A stretch of 64,000 nt of DNA. Origin: Tilletia caries. Lineage: Eukaryota; Basidiomycota; Exobasidiomycetes; Tilletiales; Tilletiaceae. Of the stretch, positions 19,329 to 29,585 are shown piece after piece. The number at the start of each line of letters is the position of its first letter. The first letter of the stretch is position 1. The stretch spans positions 62,001 through 126,000 of the forward strand of contig JALUTQ010000032.1 of assembly GCA_032718865.1 (NCBI GenBank), in the 5' to 3' direction. A program made the translations under genes and the position numbers. The notes under the pieces were generated by a model. It searched no databases, was not told the DNA's origin, and was given only the letters and a program-made list of their open reading frames with translations.

Positions 19329-20058
19329 CGTCTTCCTCACGTTGAAGGTAACCAGCCGTACATGACCACACGTACACGGAGCTCTCATTGCCTGTGCATG
19401 TTTCTATGATGTACTTCACGCCGGCCATTAAAACATTTTCATGCTTCGCTAGCTGGCTTCCGCGATTTTCGCTGTTGCAGAAAAATTACAGAGAGGATCT
19501 GTGACGACTGCTTTCTATGTTCACTGTGTCTTGTTCTGTCACAGATATCGGCCAGCTGATGGCGCCCGCTGTTCGTCAAAACTGGCAATTGCACGTAATT
19601 TCACATCGAACACTCAGTCGAGCTGACACCACTTTGAGTTCCTTCTTTAGACGCGTTGGACGCTTTGATTGACACCTGATACGGGCGTGCAATGCTCCGA
19701 CAGATCGTTCGTTAGTTCGTTAGTGCGGTCAGGTGCAATCACCATCACATGGCTGTTACAGGGCTACAGGCGGCAGCTTTAATATACACGGACTCCATTT
19801 TGACATACGTTTCTTAAGGTAGATCGCAGGTGTGAAAGAGACAAGCGAGCAATCATGTCTTTTCTTCGCATCTCTGCATGCCAATAGCGACAATGATGGA
19901 GGTGGACTAAATAATCGGAAGCTGTACCAGTGTCTATTTGGAGATAGAACCGGCGCACCTGAAAGTTGAATCGATCATACAGAGACGTTTGTATTGCGAA
20001 GATGCCGTCAGAAGTGATTAGTTTTGATAGGGAGGTTGTTGTCGTTCAGGGTTGAACA
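19329..20058. other. B5 3' flank and convergent spacer
   Basis: No gene. The part near 19360-19520 (TACATGACCACACGTACACGGAGCTC; TTTTCGCTGTTGCAG) resembles the 3' flanks of B7 (24640-24800) and B8 (26750-26880). B5 and B6 converge on this spacer. Confidence 0.4.
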
Positions 20059-20593
20059 TTAAAAGAGGGCTCCGTCCTGCCTGTTCTGCTGAAATCGAGC
20101 CAGGTTGTCAACAACCACTTGATGTTCTTTCTCAACCTTCCTCATTTCTTCTTGTGCGAAACGCGACATTTTGGGGCCTGTCGCTTGTAGCCGCGCCAAC
20201 TTCTCCGCGAGCCGCTGCTCTTCGGCTCTGACATGAGCTGCTCCACAGACAGAAGACAAGTCGCCACATTGTCAGGTTCGCTCGCTACTGGGAAGTTTCG
20301 CCCTGGACATGCGGCAACTTACCGATCATCTCATCAATAAAACCGGGACTAAGTTCTGCTCCGAATCCGGGTATTCCTGCGCGTGCTTCAAACTACAGCA
20401 AGAAACAGGATGTGAGTGGGAAGTCAAATGCGTCTGAAACATCGCCCAGATCGATCAAGGGACTCACCTTGGACAGCTCGGGCAGGCTCGGGCCGGAAGG
20501 ATGGTTGGAGTCGGGGAGAGGCGCAGCCTGACCAAGTGTGGCCAGGAGGAGGAAGAGGTGAGGAAGAAGGAGGAAGAGGCGAATGTTGGCCAT
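20059..20593 (-). CDS. family B small secreted protein, copy B6
   Basis: Exons on the minus strand: 20593-20468, 20392-20323 and 20240-20059, giving 125 aa. The signal peptide MANIRLFLLLPHLFLLLATLGQ is followed by AAPLPDSNHPSGPSLPE. The cysteines of the CPxCP motif are replaced (NHPSGP), so this copy has no Cys pair. Exon 2 begins FEARAGIPGFG, and exon 3 runs AAHVRAEEQRLAEKLARLQ and ends VVDNLARFQQNRQDGALF. It is the only family B gene here on the minus strand. Its promoter (GGTATATATACAGG and the leader TTCCACAGCTAATCGTGCTG) is duplicated in inverted orientation at 45050-45180, where it precedes a family A gene. Confidence 0.75.
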
Positions 20594-20910
20594 TGTTCGG
20601 ATGTGTAGCGAATCTGTGGTGGTAGTTGTGTGAGATGCCGGCTGATGGGACAACAGGAGTGCGCAGCACGATTAGCTGTGGAAGAGGGTGTCAAATCTGG
20701 TTGAGGATGAGCGGAAAGGCTCGAAGTGGTGAGCAGCAGGCCTGTATATATACCTTTCATCTTCCGGCTTCCAGCGTGGCTGTACCCAGAGCAGGCCGAG
20801 GTAAGAGCAATATTGGCTAATCCAAAGCCCGGTCGACGCCCCGGTTCAAGTCATTACATACATGCCAAACATCACGAATAAAGTCGCCTCGGTATTTGAA
20901 GTTGTCATGT
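20594..20910 (-). promoter_or_regulatory. B6 promoter within an inverted duplication
   Basis: On the minus strand this holds CAGCCACGCTGGAAGCCGG, then TATATATACAGG, then the family B leader. It is nearly identical to plus-strand 44980-45184. The pair, with the C genes, forms an inverted duplication of about 500 bp, 24 kb apart. Confidence 0.7.
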
Positions 20911-21111
20911 TTAAGATGCCGGCGATGGCGAAGTCGGTGAATGGAGCACGAGGACTCGTTTCGGCTGCGATGCGTGATGGCTGATGTCTGCAGCTGACAG
21001 GCGTATTGGATCAAAGGAGCAGTAAGCCAAACGCAACGATAAGCAGGAGAGCAAGAAGATGTCAGCGCGGAAGAAGGCCAGGATACATACATAGATTTGC
21101 GCCATCGCCAT
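20911..21111 (-). CDS. family C short leader-like protein, copy C1
   Basis: 66 aa, MAMAQIYVCILAFFRADIFLL..., with a hydrophobic N-terminus that could act as a signal peptide or anchor. The copy at 44663 is clearly homologous (AQSYVHILAFSNADIFLLFC). A 7-nt difference midway puts the C-terminal parts in different frames (PKRVLVLHSPTSPSPAS here), so at least one copy may be damaged. It lies upstream of B6 in the same orientation inside the inverted duplication. Coding status is uncertain because the gene is short and without introns. Confidence 0.4.
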   Translation of the reverse strand: MAMAQIYVCILAFFRADIFLLSCLSLRLAYCSFDPIRLSAADISHHASQPKRVLVLHSPTSPSPAS

Positions 21112-21909
21112 TCTCCAGACGCCAAGTGGTCAAGTCCCTGCTATCTGTATGACATATGGCAGTCATCATGTTTAATATGTTCGGCTCCGAGTTCGGACGT
21201 TCGGACGTTCAGACACCACCTCAGAGCCTCGGAGATCAAGTTGCCTGCTTTCGGCACCGGAATGAATCCATACACCGCAACAGTTCCATATGAGATGGCG
21301 TTCAAGTGTGGCGACGTGGCAGGCCTAGAACATGATCGTTTCCGGCCCTTTCACGTGATCACCTTTTTCCTCGCCATTACTCTGCTCTGACGATATGGAC
21401 TACATACATATGTGGGTTTGCTTCTCTTTGAACTTGCCGGGATCCCCAGGGACATGGCCATGATTGAACACGAAGCGCCGCTAAGATGGCGCAGGGGAAG
21501 GAAGCCCTTGAAGAAAGCGGTTGATTAAGAGCCTTGGCTACAAGGGTAGAGCGTTTCTCTCTCATACAACATTGATAAAGATTGATCTGTACGCTTCGTG
21601 ATCGCGTGATCCATCAACTATCGCGAGTCGCTGACGTGTATCGGGGCCCATCTGCAGGCCATCTCAATAATCGCTTGCGGTTACAGGTATTTAGCAGGCG
21701 CAATGGAACGCAACATATCTTGAAGACGGTAGAAGCAAGGCGGTCATTGGCTGAGATGGAAGAGAAGCCATCGGCTCACCGGCGCACGGCGATACTACAC
21801 CGCACCTCCCGTTCTGGCTCTTCCTCAAGCACTCTCAGCATATTCGGACTGCCTTGTGGAGCTTGATCACGCCGGGCGCTGTGATGGTGAATGTTTAGGG
21901 GTGTGTATG
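21112..21909. other. gene-free interval
   Basis: No gene is supported. Short direct repeats of GTTCGGAC occur at 21180-21215. The reading at 21582-21866 (94 aa) has no leader, introns or paralogue and is not called. Confidence 0.3.
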
Positions 21910-22090
21910 CAGGTGTGCTTCCGGTGCTGATCCAAGTATTCTAACTCGGTTTCAACCATAATTCACTATCTTCTGATATAGCTCATCGTTCTGCGCACTT
22001 TTGCTGCCACAGATGCTATGGGTGTCATCGATTGTACAAACTGACTGACCTCTTCGAAATGCGCAGCTGAAGGCCGGTCAGGACAGGGAA
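21910..22090 (+). pseudogene. family B relic lacking exon 1
   Basis: The family B leader is present (CTTCTGATATAGCTCATCGTTCTGCGCACTTTTGCTGCCACAG, in outline, at 21970-22015), but no signal-peptide exon follows. About 50 bp later an exon-2-like piece appears after GCGCAG (CTGAAGGCCGGTCAGGACAGG; compare B10 CTTGAATCTCGCTCAGGACCT). The rest is gone. It converges on D2 exactly as B10 does on D3. Confidence 0.65.
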
Positions 22091-22288
22091 AAGCATTATA
22101 TACGCGAAATCCTCATACTGGATGATGTACACGATGATTACGGTTGCGATTCTCTCACACTTCTCGATTGATGCTGCAAAGAGGCAAAGGAGAAGTGACG
22201 ATTTAGTGATAGTATACACATGTCAGTGTTGGGACCCCTTTGTCAGGAGGCTGGGCAAGAAAACACTCACTGCGTGGCCCTAGCGCAT

Positions 22289-22782
22289 CTAGGGAGTTGC
22301 TTTTTCTCCATCGTGTTTGGGGACGGGCAAAGGCAAAGGTCCACCACCCGGGTGTCTCCCTTGTTTGGTACTGGGAAAGAGGGCTGGTGACCAAGTGGGG
22401 CAGCTTGCCCGGGCAGGAACGTGCTTCGGCTTTTCAGTTCCCTTGCCGATCAGAGGAAGCTCAGATGTGAGGGAAGTGTGATCACTCTTGCTGATCGGAG
22501 AAGGTACGACGGAGGGAGTTTGGGCGTTTGAAGAGCGTGCTTCGGCCTGTTGGCTCCCTCGCCGATCGGAGGAAGGCCGGATGCTAGGGGAGCGTGACCT
22601 GCATTACCGATGGGAGGAAGTGCGATCGGAGGAAGCTTGGGCGTGGAAGGAGCATTGTCCAGCTTGTCGCTCCCGCCGCCGACTAAGAAGCCATCGGTGG
22701 AGCAGAGACGCACATCCTGGAGCGGAAGCGCCGATGCGAGGGCGAGAAGGAAGAAAAGAGCGGCGATGGAACGAGGCGACAT
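22289..22782 (-). pseudogene. family D copy D2 with a frameshift
   Basis: The start at 22782 (MSPRSIAALFFLLALASALPLQ) and the first ~90 residues align well with D1 and D3, including DKLDNAPSTPKLPPIALPPIG. Near 22505-22520 the frame shifts by one base relative to the paralogues, and the open frame ends early at 22450 after unrelated residues. In the other frame the family sequence resumes (GKGTEKPKHVPA ... PLPVPKHDG) and reaches the family stop at 22289-22291. It encodes a truncated 110-aa product if real; a sequencing error is the alternative. The 3' UTR intron motif follows, as in D1. Confidence 0.7.
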
Positions 22783-24089
22783 CGTTGTGATCTGGAACTG
22801 GGTGAAAAAGCTGAGGGCAGAATGATGAGGAGAGGAAGGATTGATACTGGAAAAAGTCGAAGGGGAGTTCGTGAGAATCTGAGGAGCGATGGGATCTGAG
22901 GATCGAAACGTACTACCTTTTGGGTAGATAAAACGTTGGTTGCTCTCATCGCAGGAGGGTAGGAGGGTCCTTGAGAACAGAGCAACGCTTTCACACATAG
23001 AAATGGCCTAAGCTCTACGCAAGTCCTCGATTCTCACCATAAGCGAAAGCCCAACGTGGCTCCTATCAGCATTGACGACCTCGGAACTATAGCATCAAGG
23101 TGATATGGGGTTGAAGCAGGGTACAACAAGTTCGACGTTTGGTCTCATCTCTGAAGAGCTTGCAACCAAAAGGGCCCAGCGCAACGCTAATCGCATTGCA
23201 CCTATCTTCTATTGTTCCGAATCCTGAGTCGGTACATGGTTGCGTGACCCCTGTGTAGTGTTCCTCATCTTTTTTCGCTTCACGCCGACCGACGACGTCA
23301 GATTTCGATGCGATGGACAAGATGTCAATGTTTGGAAAGAGAGCCAGGCCCTCAGCCCTCTTGGCGTTGAAACGGTTAAACGCTTTTCCTAATGTTGCAA
23401 ATATCGATTGTTCAAGAGATTGATCTAATTTTACATACGGACTTCCCAATCTTTCTTGCACACAGCCCACATGACCCCAGAGAAATGACAGAACATCAAC
23501 TTCTAATCTCTCTCACCACCTTCTCCAGTGGGAACATCTTCTCATGTTTGTGTTCCTCTCAGAACCTCCCTTTCTCTTTTCCGCTTCGCTATTTCACGAC
23601 CTCACCTCACTTTTCTTCTTCTTTCCATTGACTCAGTCATCAGGTTCGGCTAATGACCTCCAAGATTGCACACAAAGAGAGTTGTTACGTTTCTTTCTTC
23701 CCTCCCCTCAACTGCATCCATGTCAAAAGATGATGACACTGCTATCGCCTAGTCAGCCACCACCGCCTTTGTCGCAACAGAGCGTGATTGGTCACCCTAG
23801 AGCTTCTATGACACTGGGAGCTTTATGGAAAGACGGTACCTTAGTCTTCTGGCGCGGCTCCTCTTAAAGCCGCTGGATGAAGTCTAACTTACCTCGCGGA
23901 TGGTATGCAGCCATATGACAAGGGTATAAAGACGTGTATAAACAGGAGTGCCGTCGCCCTTCACTGGTCCGAGCCACACGTCACGTCAAAGACAGGCCTG
24001 GCATCCCCGTATTTTTTGCCGTGCGCTGTGCACTCCTGCCGCCACACCGTTTTACATTCCACACAGTACCAAAACAAATCCATCAGATC
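22783..24089. other. D2 upstream spacer and B7 promoter region
   Basis: 22783-23080 is the D2 promoter, similar in parts to those of D1 and D3. 23087-23350 is the spacer copy whose minus strand encodes EDRCNAISVALGPFGCKLF within a 127-aa open frame; it matches the spacer at 12836-12990, and no family E exon follows. 23590-23890 matches the long upstream regions of B1 and B5 and ends with GCGGCTCCTCTTAAAGCCGCT at 23854-23874 and GGGTATAAAGACG near 23923. Confidence 0.5.
23854..23874 (+). promoter_or_regulatory. hyphenated palindrome upstream of B7
   Basis: GCGGCT-CCTCTTAA-AGCCGCT, about 215 bp before the B7 start. The arms are unchanged relative to B1 while the 8-bp centre has changed, as expected if the arms are under selection. 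Confidence 0.55.
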
Positions 24090-24616
24090 ATGGTTTATCC
24101 TCGTCTCTTCCTCGCTCTCCTTCTCCTCCTTCTGGCCGCAGCTGACACATCTGCGTTCCTGACCGATCGCGTGTGCGCTTGGTGCCCGGCTGTATCTCAG
24201 TTTTCCAATGTGAGTCCGTCCTGATCGACGTTGTTTGCCTCCGCCAGGCGTTCACATGTTGATTTTAACACAGATCGAAGCTCGTGCAAACCCACCAGCC
24301 CGCTCGGACTCTGATGTCCTACAAGACATATTCAGTAAGTGATTACATGCCGGATAAGCGTTCAAAACAGTGAGTGGATTTGACATTGTCTGCGCCATTG
24401 ACTTCGAAAAGTGCTCTACAGTAATGACTGGCAGCGTCTCAAGGCCGAGGCACGACGATTACGACTCTCACATCTCGAAAACTTGTCTCCTCAAGTTGAA
24501 AATCGTATCCGAAAACTTCTGGCCGATTCAAGGGTTCGAGAGCCGGGGCCTGGGCAGCTTTGCAGGAGATACTCCGGATGGATGACTTGCCTGGAGGTAG
24601 AGTGTTACCACCCTAA
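24090..24616 (+). pseudogene. family B copy B7 with a C-terminal frameshift
   Basis: Exons 24090-24209, 24274-24334 and 24412 onward. The signal peptide MVYPRLFLALLLLLLAAADTSA is followed by FLTDRVCAWCP. Exon 2 is IEARANPPA and exon 3 starts LYSNDWQRLKAEARRLRLSH, then NLSPQVENRIRKLL. Around 24537-24550 one base appears to be missing. The sibling-type ending (ILRMDDLPGGRVLPP, stop 24614-24616) is in another frame, and the actual open frame runs on to a stop at 24696-24698 with an unrelated, Cys-containing tail. It may still be expressed as a variant of about 155 aa, so this is a recent break or a sequencing error. Confidence 0.6.
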
Positions 24617-24699
24617 TGTTATCCTCAGCATGATATGTGTTGTACCTGATCACATGTACATGGTTCCCTCGTTCCCTGCGCGAGTGTCCGCGATATAAC

Positions 24700-26171
24700 T
24701 CGACAAAAGTATCAATTCGCACAATTTATGTAGTCCATACTTCGGCAGTCGGGCTCAATTGTCTTCGCTGCTGCAGGAAAAGTTGTGAAGAATGATTGTG
24801 GCCTCTGCTTTCAGTGACCATCCTGTTTCTTTCCATCGTAGGCATGAATGAGGCAAGCGGCACGTGCTCTCCATCAGATCTGTCGCCTGCACACCACTGT
24901 GATGTTGAACATACAATTGAACTGGCATTGCTGCGAGTACGTCTCTGATAAGACGCGGGCGTTGCAGCTTACACCTAGTGTAGGCATGAAAGTGAGCTCG
25001 AAGGTACAGTCGCTCCATTAAGTTTTGACGCGGCCGAAATTGAAATGAGGGGGCGGGGGCAAGAAAAACAGGTACCTGAATTTTGGAAGAAAAACATTAC
25101 ATTGCGATATGAGAGCCGAGAGCCGGCGGATCTGTGAATCATATTTTCCGGGGAAAAATGGGCGTTGCGTCTCCTCCAAAAAAATTTCCTGGGGGTGTCA
25201 AAACTTTGTGGAGCGACTGTAGCTTAAAGACATTCGACAAAGTGCACTAAAGGCTCTAGAAAGCGTCAAGTCACAACCATTCATCCGTGGCTTCGATTGA
25301 GGTTCGCATCGTAGACTGCTCTCGGCTGCACATCCGCAGTCTCCTTAGTGATTGTTGCTATGTATCTCAGTTTATGGTGATGAAAGGAAGTGCGGGCTAT
25401 ACAATAGGCCGGCGCCAAGAAAAAAGGAACGTGAACGTATCGAAAACGCAAGTCGATCGACAGCGGATAATGAAGAGAACCCTTCAGAAAGAGATGGGTG
25501 TGGAGGGTGGGAAAAATGAAATGCAACGACACAGACTCGACTCAACGAAGAACGTTCGTGCACGATCAAAGGGGGTCAAGGGATTGAGAGGCAGTGCGAA
25601 GGGGAGGTGATGATGGATCTTTGTTTCTCGTCTGTTGAGAGGTGGAAAGATTGTTCCGATGAAATGAAGCGGAGCGCAACCATGGCGGGATTTTGCCTCG
25701 AGCTGACCATCAATCGTACTATTTTCGATTACCCAACGTCCGACCTGGGTGCAGCCGACGGGAATCCTTCTGCAACCGAGACATGCTCCGTCCTACTTCT
25801 CCAGCGGAAAACTTTCTTCCGTCCAGCTCCTCGCCTCCTGCTGCAAAAAAGGATGGCGGCATAGTCGCCGCCAAGCCTGTTTTGTATTTCCAGTACCTGA
25901 GGGTGGGGGCGTGAGAAGACAAGTCATCGGCGTTGCTACTGCTTTCCTTCTTCCAGCGGCTATAAGTATTTCGAGACCGTCTGGTGAAGTCTTAAATTGC
26001 CATCTCGATGGAAGGTATAGGGTAGGTATATATACAGGTGCGCTTCCATGACTGATTTTAGCCAGTCCGAACTTCATCGCTCGACTTCATATTTTTTACT
26101 GCTCCCAGTGCTGCGCACTGCTGTCTTACAGAAACACGTCTTTCACAGCACCTCAATAAGTTCACCAGATC
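24700..26171. other. B7-B8 interval
   Basis: 24640-24800 is related to the flanks of B5 and B8. 24800-25280 holds nothing I can name. 25290-25790 is the minus-strand copy of repeat R. The B8 upstream region follows, with TTCTTCCAGCGGCT at 25950 (the left arm of the palindrome is degraded to TACTGCT), a TATATATACAGG motif near 26027 and the leader CCCAGTGCTGCGCACTGCTGT near 26106. Confidence 0.45.
25290..25790 (-). repeat. dispersed repeat R, copy 2
   Basis: Reverse complement of the repeat at 17040-17590. It shares GGCTGCACCCA(A/G)GT, GGTTGCGCTCCG, CTCTCAACAGACG, AGATCCATCAT, TTATCCGCTG and GACTTGCGTTT in the same order. The two copies form an 8-kb-apart inverted pair that encloses B5, B6, C1, D2 and B7. 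Confidence 0.6.
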
Positions 26172-26704
26172 ATGGACAACCTTCGTCTTCGCCTTCCCCT
26201 TCTATTCCTGCTTCCTCTACTCTTCGTCATCTTGCTTGTCAACTCCGCGCCTCTGCCCCGCCAGGCTTACACTTCTTGCCCAGCTCCACCTCGGCCTTCT
26301 CCTGTGAGTACACTGATCGAACTGGCCGATGTTTGGGCGCCTCGTTCGGACATTTACATATGAATCTGTGCTGCAGCTCGAAGTCCGTTCAGGACCACCA
26401 GTCCGCGCAGATGAAGATCTTCTAGAGAACCTACTCAGTAAGGGATTCCCCATTCAGCGATCTACAATACATTGGAACCTTGGGGCTGATATTGAATTGT
26501 CTCGGAGCAGTGACCCACCATGACAATTGGCAGCGACTTAAGACCGAGGCGCGGCGACTGCGGCTGCAACACTTCGAGAACATGACCCCGTCCGTTGAAC
26601 GACGCATTCAGAGGCTTTTGGCCGCATCACGCGGCGCTAGAGAGGGAGCCCGGCAAGTCATGGCGGAGATTGACGAGCTGGAAGAGGCCGGGATCAGAAT
26701 CTGA
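26172..26704 (+). CDS. family B small secreted protein, copy B8
   Basis: Exons 26172-26303, 26377-26437 and 26511-26704 give 128 aa. The signal peptide MDNLRLRLPLLFLLPLLFVI is followed by a Pro-rich segment APLPRQAYTSCP. The first Cys of CPxCP is replaced by Tyr. Exon 2 is LEVRSGPPVRADEDLLENLL and exon 3 starts THHDNWQRLKTEARRLRLQH, then NMTPSVERRIQRLLAAS and an acidic end EIDELEEAGIRI. Intron 1 is 73 nt, as in B1 and B5, and begins with the family-conserved GTGAGT(A/C)C..TGATC. Intact and probably secreted. Function unknown. Confidence 0.75.
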
Positions 26705-28251
26705 TGTACCTGATGCCGTTCACATTTTGGCCGTGCCGGAGCGTTGTGTACCTGACTACATGTACACGAGCTCTTCATTGCCTGCATGAGTTTCTATCAT
26801 CTACTATGGAACACTCAGCACATCTTCGTGCTTTGCCAGCCGGCCTCAATCTATGTTGCTTGTGGCAGAATGATATGAGAAGAAGGCCCGCAACCATTCT
26901 GATGTGCTCAGCAAACGTCCTACCTTCGCTACCAACCCGTGATATTTGGGACGGTTGTGTATCCGCCATCATCAGCAAGAATCAAGGTAATTGCGATCAT
27001 TCCGTATTGACAGAAGAGCGAAGGCAAAGATTCATCGATACGTCTTATTCTCTATGAGGAACGGAACAAGCTGTGACATGGAGAAAGAGCCAGATCGCAA
27101 GAAGAACGTTCACAATCCCCTCGACGCTCGAATGGAGCGCAATCGGAGGCAGCAGGACTGTATGAGGAGGCACATTCGGCTCTTTACTTGCGCTTCTGAC
27201 CCGAGGCCAGTGACTGGTGCTGCACTGCATATAATGTGCTTGTTCTGCAGGGAAAGGCCAATCCAAAGCAAGGGATGGAAGAAGACATGCGACACCAAGA
27301 GGGAAGACCTTTATGCTCTGGAGCTGGTTATGGACTCGAGGTGAGAACGTTAATTTCCAGGCAAAAGAACTGAACGAGAGATTATCAGCTACATTAACCC
27401 TTATGGGCCGAAGCAACTAGTGGCTTAAGGTCGCGGGCTGCGGAGGGGTCTCTTATATCTCTCAACCACGGATAACGCCAGATTTCTTTCCAAGGAGTTG
27501 AAAGAGCGAATGTGCTCCGAGGATGCAACGTGCTACATCTGCTTCGTGGCCATAATTCCAGGTAATTCCCCTAGGAAGGGAGAGGTGCGATGTTCGGAGA
27601 AGGAACAAGGGCGTGGGAGCCTACCGGCTGGTCAGGAAGAGAAGACTGTCGTCAACATTAAGGCAAGGCAGCAAGTAGCTGGTACCTGTCGTGCGCCCGA
27701 GCGCCACGCCCGGTATACATGCTGCGATAAATTCACCACGTCTACATACACATATATATTACACTGCCAAAATGGGTCATCTCAGAAGCAACTCCAAATC
27801 TGAGGCTCCGAGCCGGCTTCCACCATCGGAAGAACATATTTGCGTCGGAAGCGCCTCATTTTCCTCTTTGGGTCCACATCCACGCTGACATTCAGCCACA
27901 CATCTCCCGTCCACGGTGTTCAAAGGCACACCAAGAGAGACTCTTCTTGCGCTGGTTTCCCAACGTTACTCCCCGCCATCTCGAGTGCAGGTGACTTGCT
28001 TCCTGAAGCGAGGCGCTAACTTGGTGCAATGCAGCATCGGCTCAAGCAATGTGGCTCTTCTTCGGGGCCACTATGAGTAAGCCGAGCTATTTCGTGCAGC
28101 CTGGATCTTACAGCTACCTTGTACATATACAATGTGCTGCTCAATGATCCAACTCTTCTCGCTCATCTTCAATCAGACCACTACCGCTCCCACGGCTCAT
28201 TGTGCTGCACATCCCTGCTACCACACGGATTCACACCACTTCAACCAAACA
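26705..28251. other. B8-B9 interval without intact gene
   Basis: 26705-26900 is the 3' flank shared with B5 and B7. 27000-27130 has weak resemblance to the D 3' region (AAGGCAAAGATTCATC) but no open repeat frame. Nothing else is recognised up to 28040. The B9 promoter then has the TGG/CCA palindrome at 28051, TGTACATATACAATGTGCTG near 28118 and the leader GGCTCATTGTGCTGCACATCCC. Confidence 0.4.
28051..28071 (+). promoter_or_regulatory. palindrome with compensatory change upstream of B9
   Basis: GTGGCTCTTCTTCGGGGCCAC: compared with the B1 element, the left arm CGG became TGG and the right arm CCG became CCA, so symmetry is preserved. It lies 181 bp before the B9 ATG. Confidence 0.55.
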
Positions 28252-28765
28252 ATGGTTTACATTCGCCTCCTTTCCCTTTCCCCCTTCCTCCTTCTGACGA
28301 CACTTGTCGACTCTGCGCCTCTTCCCGGTTTCATCTACCTTGCTGGCTCGACTTTGCCTCAGCCGTTCAGTGTGAGTCCACCGTTTGAACTGGTCAATTT
28401 ATACAATCCTTCGTCACTAACATGTTGCAATGGGCGCAGCTTGAAGCCCGCTCAGCACCACCAGTCGCCCCGGGTAGCATCGGGGCTTTGCAAGTCCTTT
28501 ATCGTGAGTGCTTTCACATCCAGGAGAAATTTTTCGGTTACGAGACTATCTAACGCTCACATACTTCGTCTACCGTCTGCGCGGAGCAGTGACCCACTAT
28601 GCGAACTGGCAACGCTTGGCGGCTGAGGCTCAGCGACTAGGTCTGGATCAGGCTGAGGATCTGCCAGACGACGCTATCGAACGCATCGGTTCACTAATTT
28701 CCGCGTCTCGCGAAGCCAAGGAAGCGATGGAGCTAGTCCTGGAGCAGATGCGTGCTCATCATTAG
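28252..28765 (+). CDS. family B small secreted protein, copy B9
   Basis: Exons 28252-28371, 28440-28503 and 28590-28765 give 119 aa. The signal peptide MVYIRLLSLSPFLLLTTLVDS is followed by APLPGFIYLAGSTLPQPFS, so no Cys pair remains. Exon 2 is LEARSAPPVAPGS and exon 3 reads THYANWQRLAAEAQRLGLDQ, then DLPDDAIERIGSLISAS and ends LEQMRAHH. It combines the NWQRL start of the B5/B7/B8 group with the C-terminus of B3, which suggests past gene conversion. Intact. Function unknown. Confidence 0.75.
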
Positions 28766-28894
28766 CCGTTCCAAAGCTCTGATGTGAGGTTTCGTTCGCC
28801 TGGACATTCAAGTATCGAGATTAACTTCGAAATCAACTCTCGCACCGCTCATCTTTTCTCAATCGGCTTATGTTGTGGTAGCCTGATGCGCTGA

Positions 28895-28968
28895 TGGATG
28901 AGTCACGGAGAAGTATGCAGCGAGTCATAGAAGAGACGCGGCGGACCAGTCACTTTCACAGGCCCTAA
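28895..28968 (+). pseudogene. family B exon 3 end, orphan
   Basis: Reads ESRRSMQRVIEETRRTSHF and then a TAA at 28966-28968, matching the C-terminal helix of B3 (SRSTQEAMQRVLEQMR). No signal exon or exon 2 precedes it. It lies directly 3' of B9, so it is the remnant of a tandem copy. Confidence 0.55.
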
Positions 28969-29585
28969 AGTGTAGATCTCCGTTGTACAGCGTAATGAGC
29001 GACTGCTGGGGGCTTGGAGCCGAGGCATACAGCTCTTCCGAAGCAGCAGAACCAGTTCTACAGCAGCTGCAGTGGCCGGGAAAATCTCTCCAGACATTGA
29101 TTTAGACAACCTTGACGATGTTTTGCAATTTGTGTGACTGAGTTATAATGTACTCCAAATGACATCTTGACGGTCAAACGTGGATCTCTTTCAGATTTGA
29201 CAACATTTGACACCTTCAAAGCCTCATCTTTGCCTGCTAGTATATATATGTATGTAGATCGTTTCTGCTGCTGCCCGGAAGGGATATAAAAAGGACTATA
29301 ATCGCTACCTTCTCCGTTTCTGATCCTCCTTCCTCAAAGAGACAGGAACACAAGTCACAATGGCTGTCGGCGAGGCACTCGACCCGGCATCATTTCGAGA
29401 TCTGTCATGCAACTCGTTTATGGGTCAGAAATGTTCACTCGTCTGAATTGTGGGGCTCTGTAAGGACTGTTTGCGACGGGCCGTCGATGAAGCAGCCGCC
29501 ATACTGGTGCAGGCAATGAGCCGATGAATGGAACGGAAGGATCAGAAGGAGGGCGAAATCAGGAAATAGCGTTGACCTAAACGCT
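28969..29585. other. gene-free spacer
   Basis: No gene is supported. A TATATATATG tract lies near 29240, followed by GGGATATAAAAAGG (29280) and, about 60 bp later, CACAATGGCTGTCGGCG (29356). This looks like a core promoter and start, but the reading closes within 30 codons without a recognisable continuation. Confidence 0.35.
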
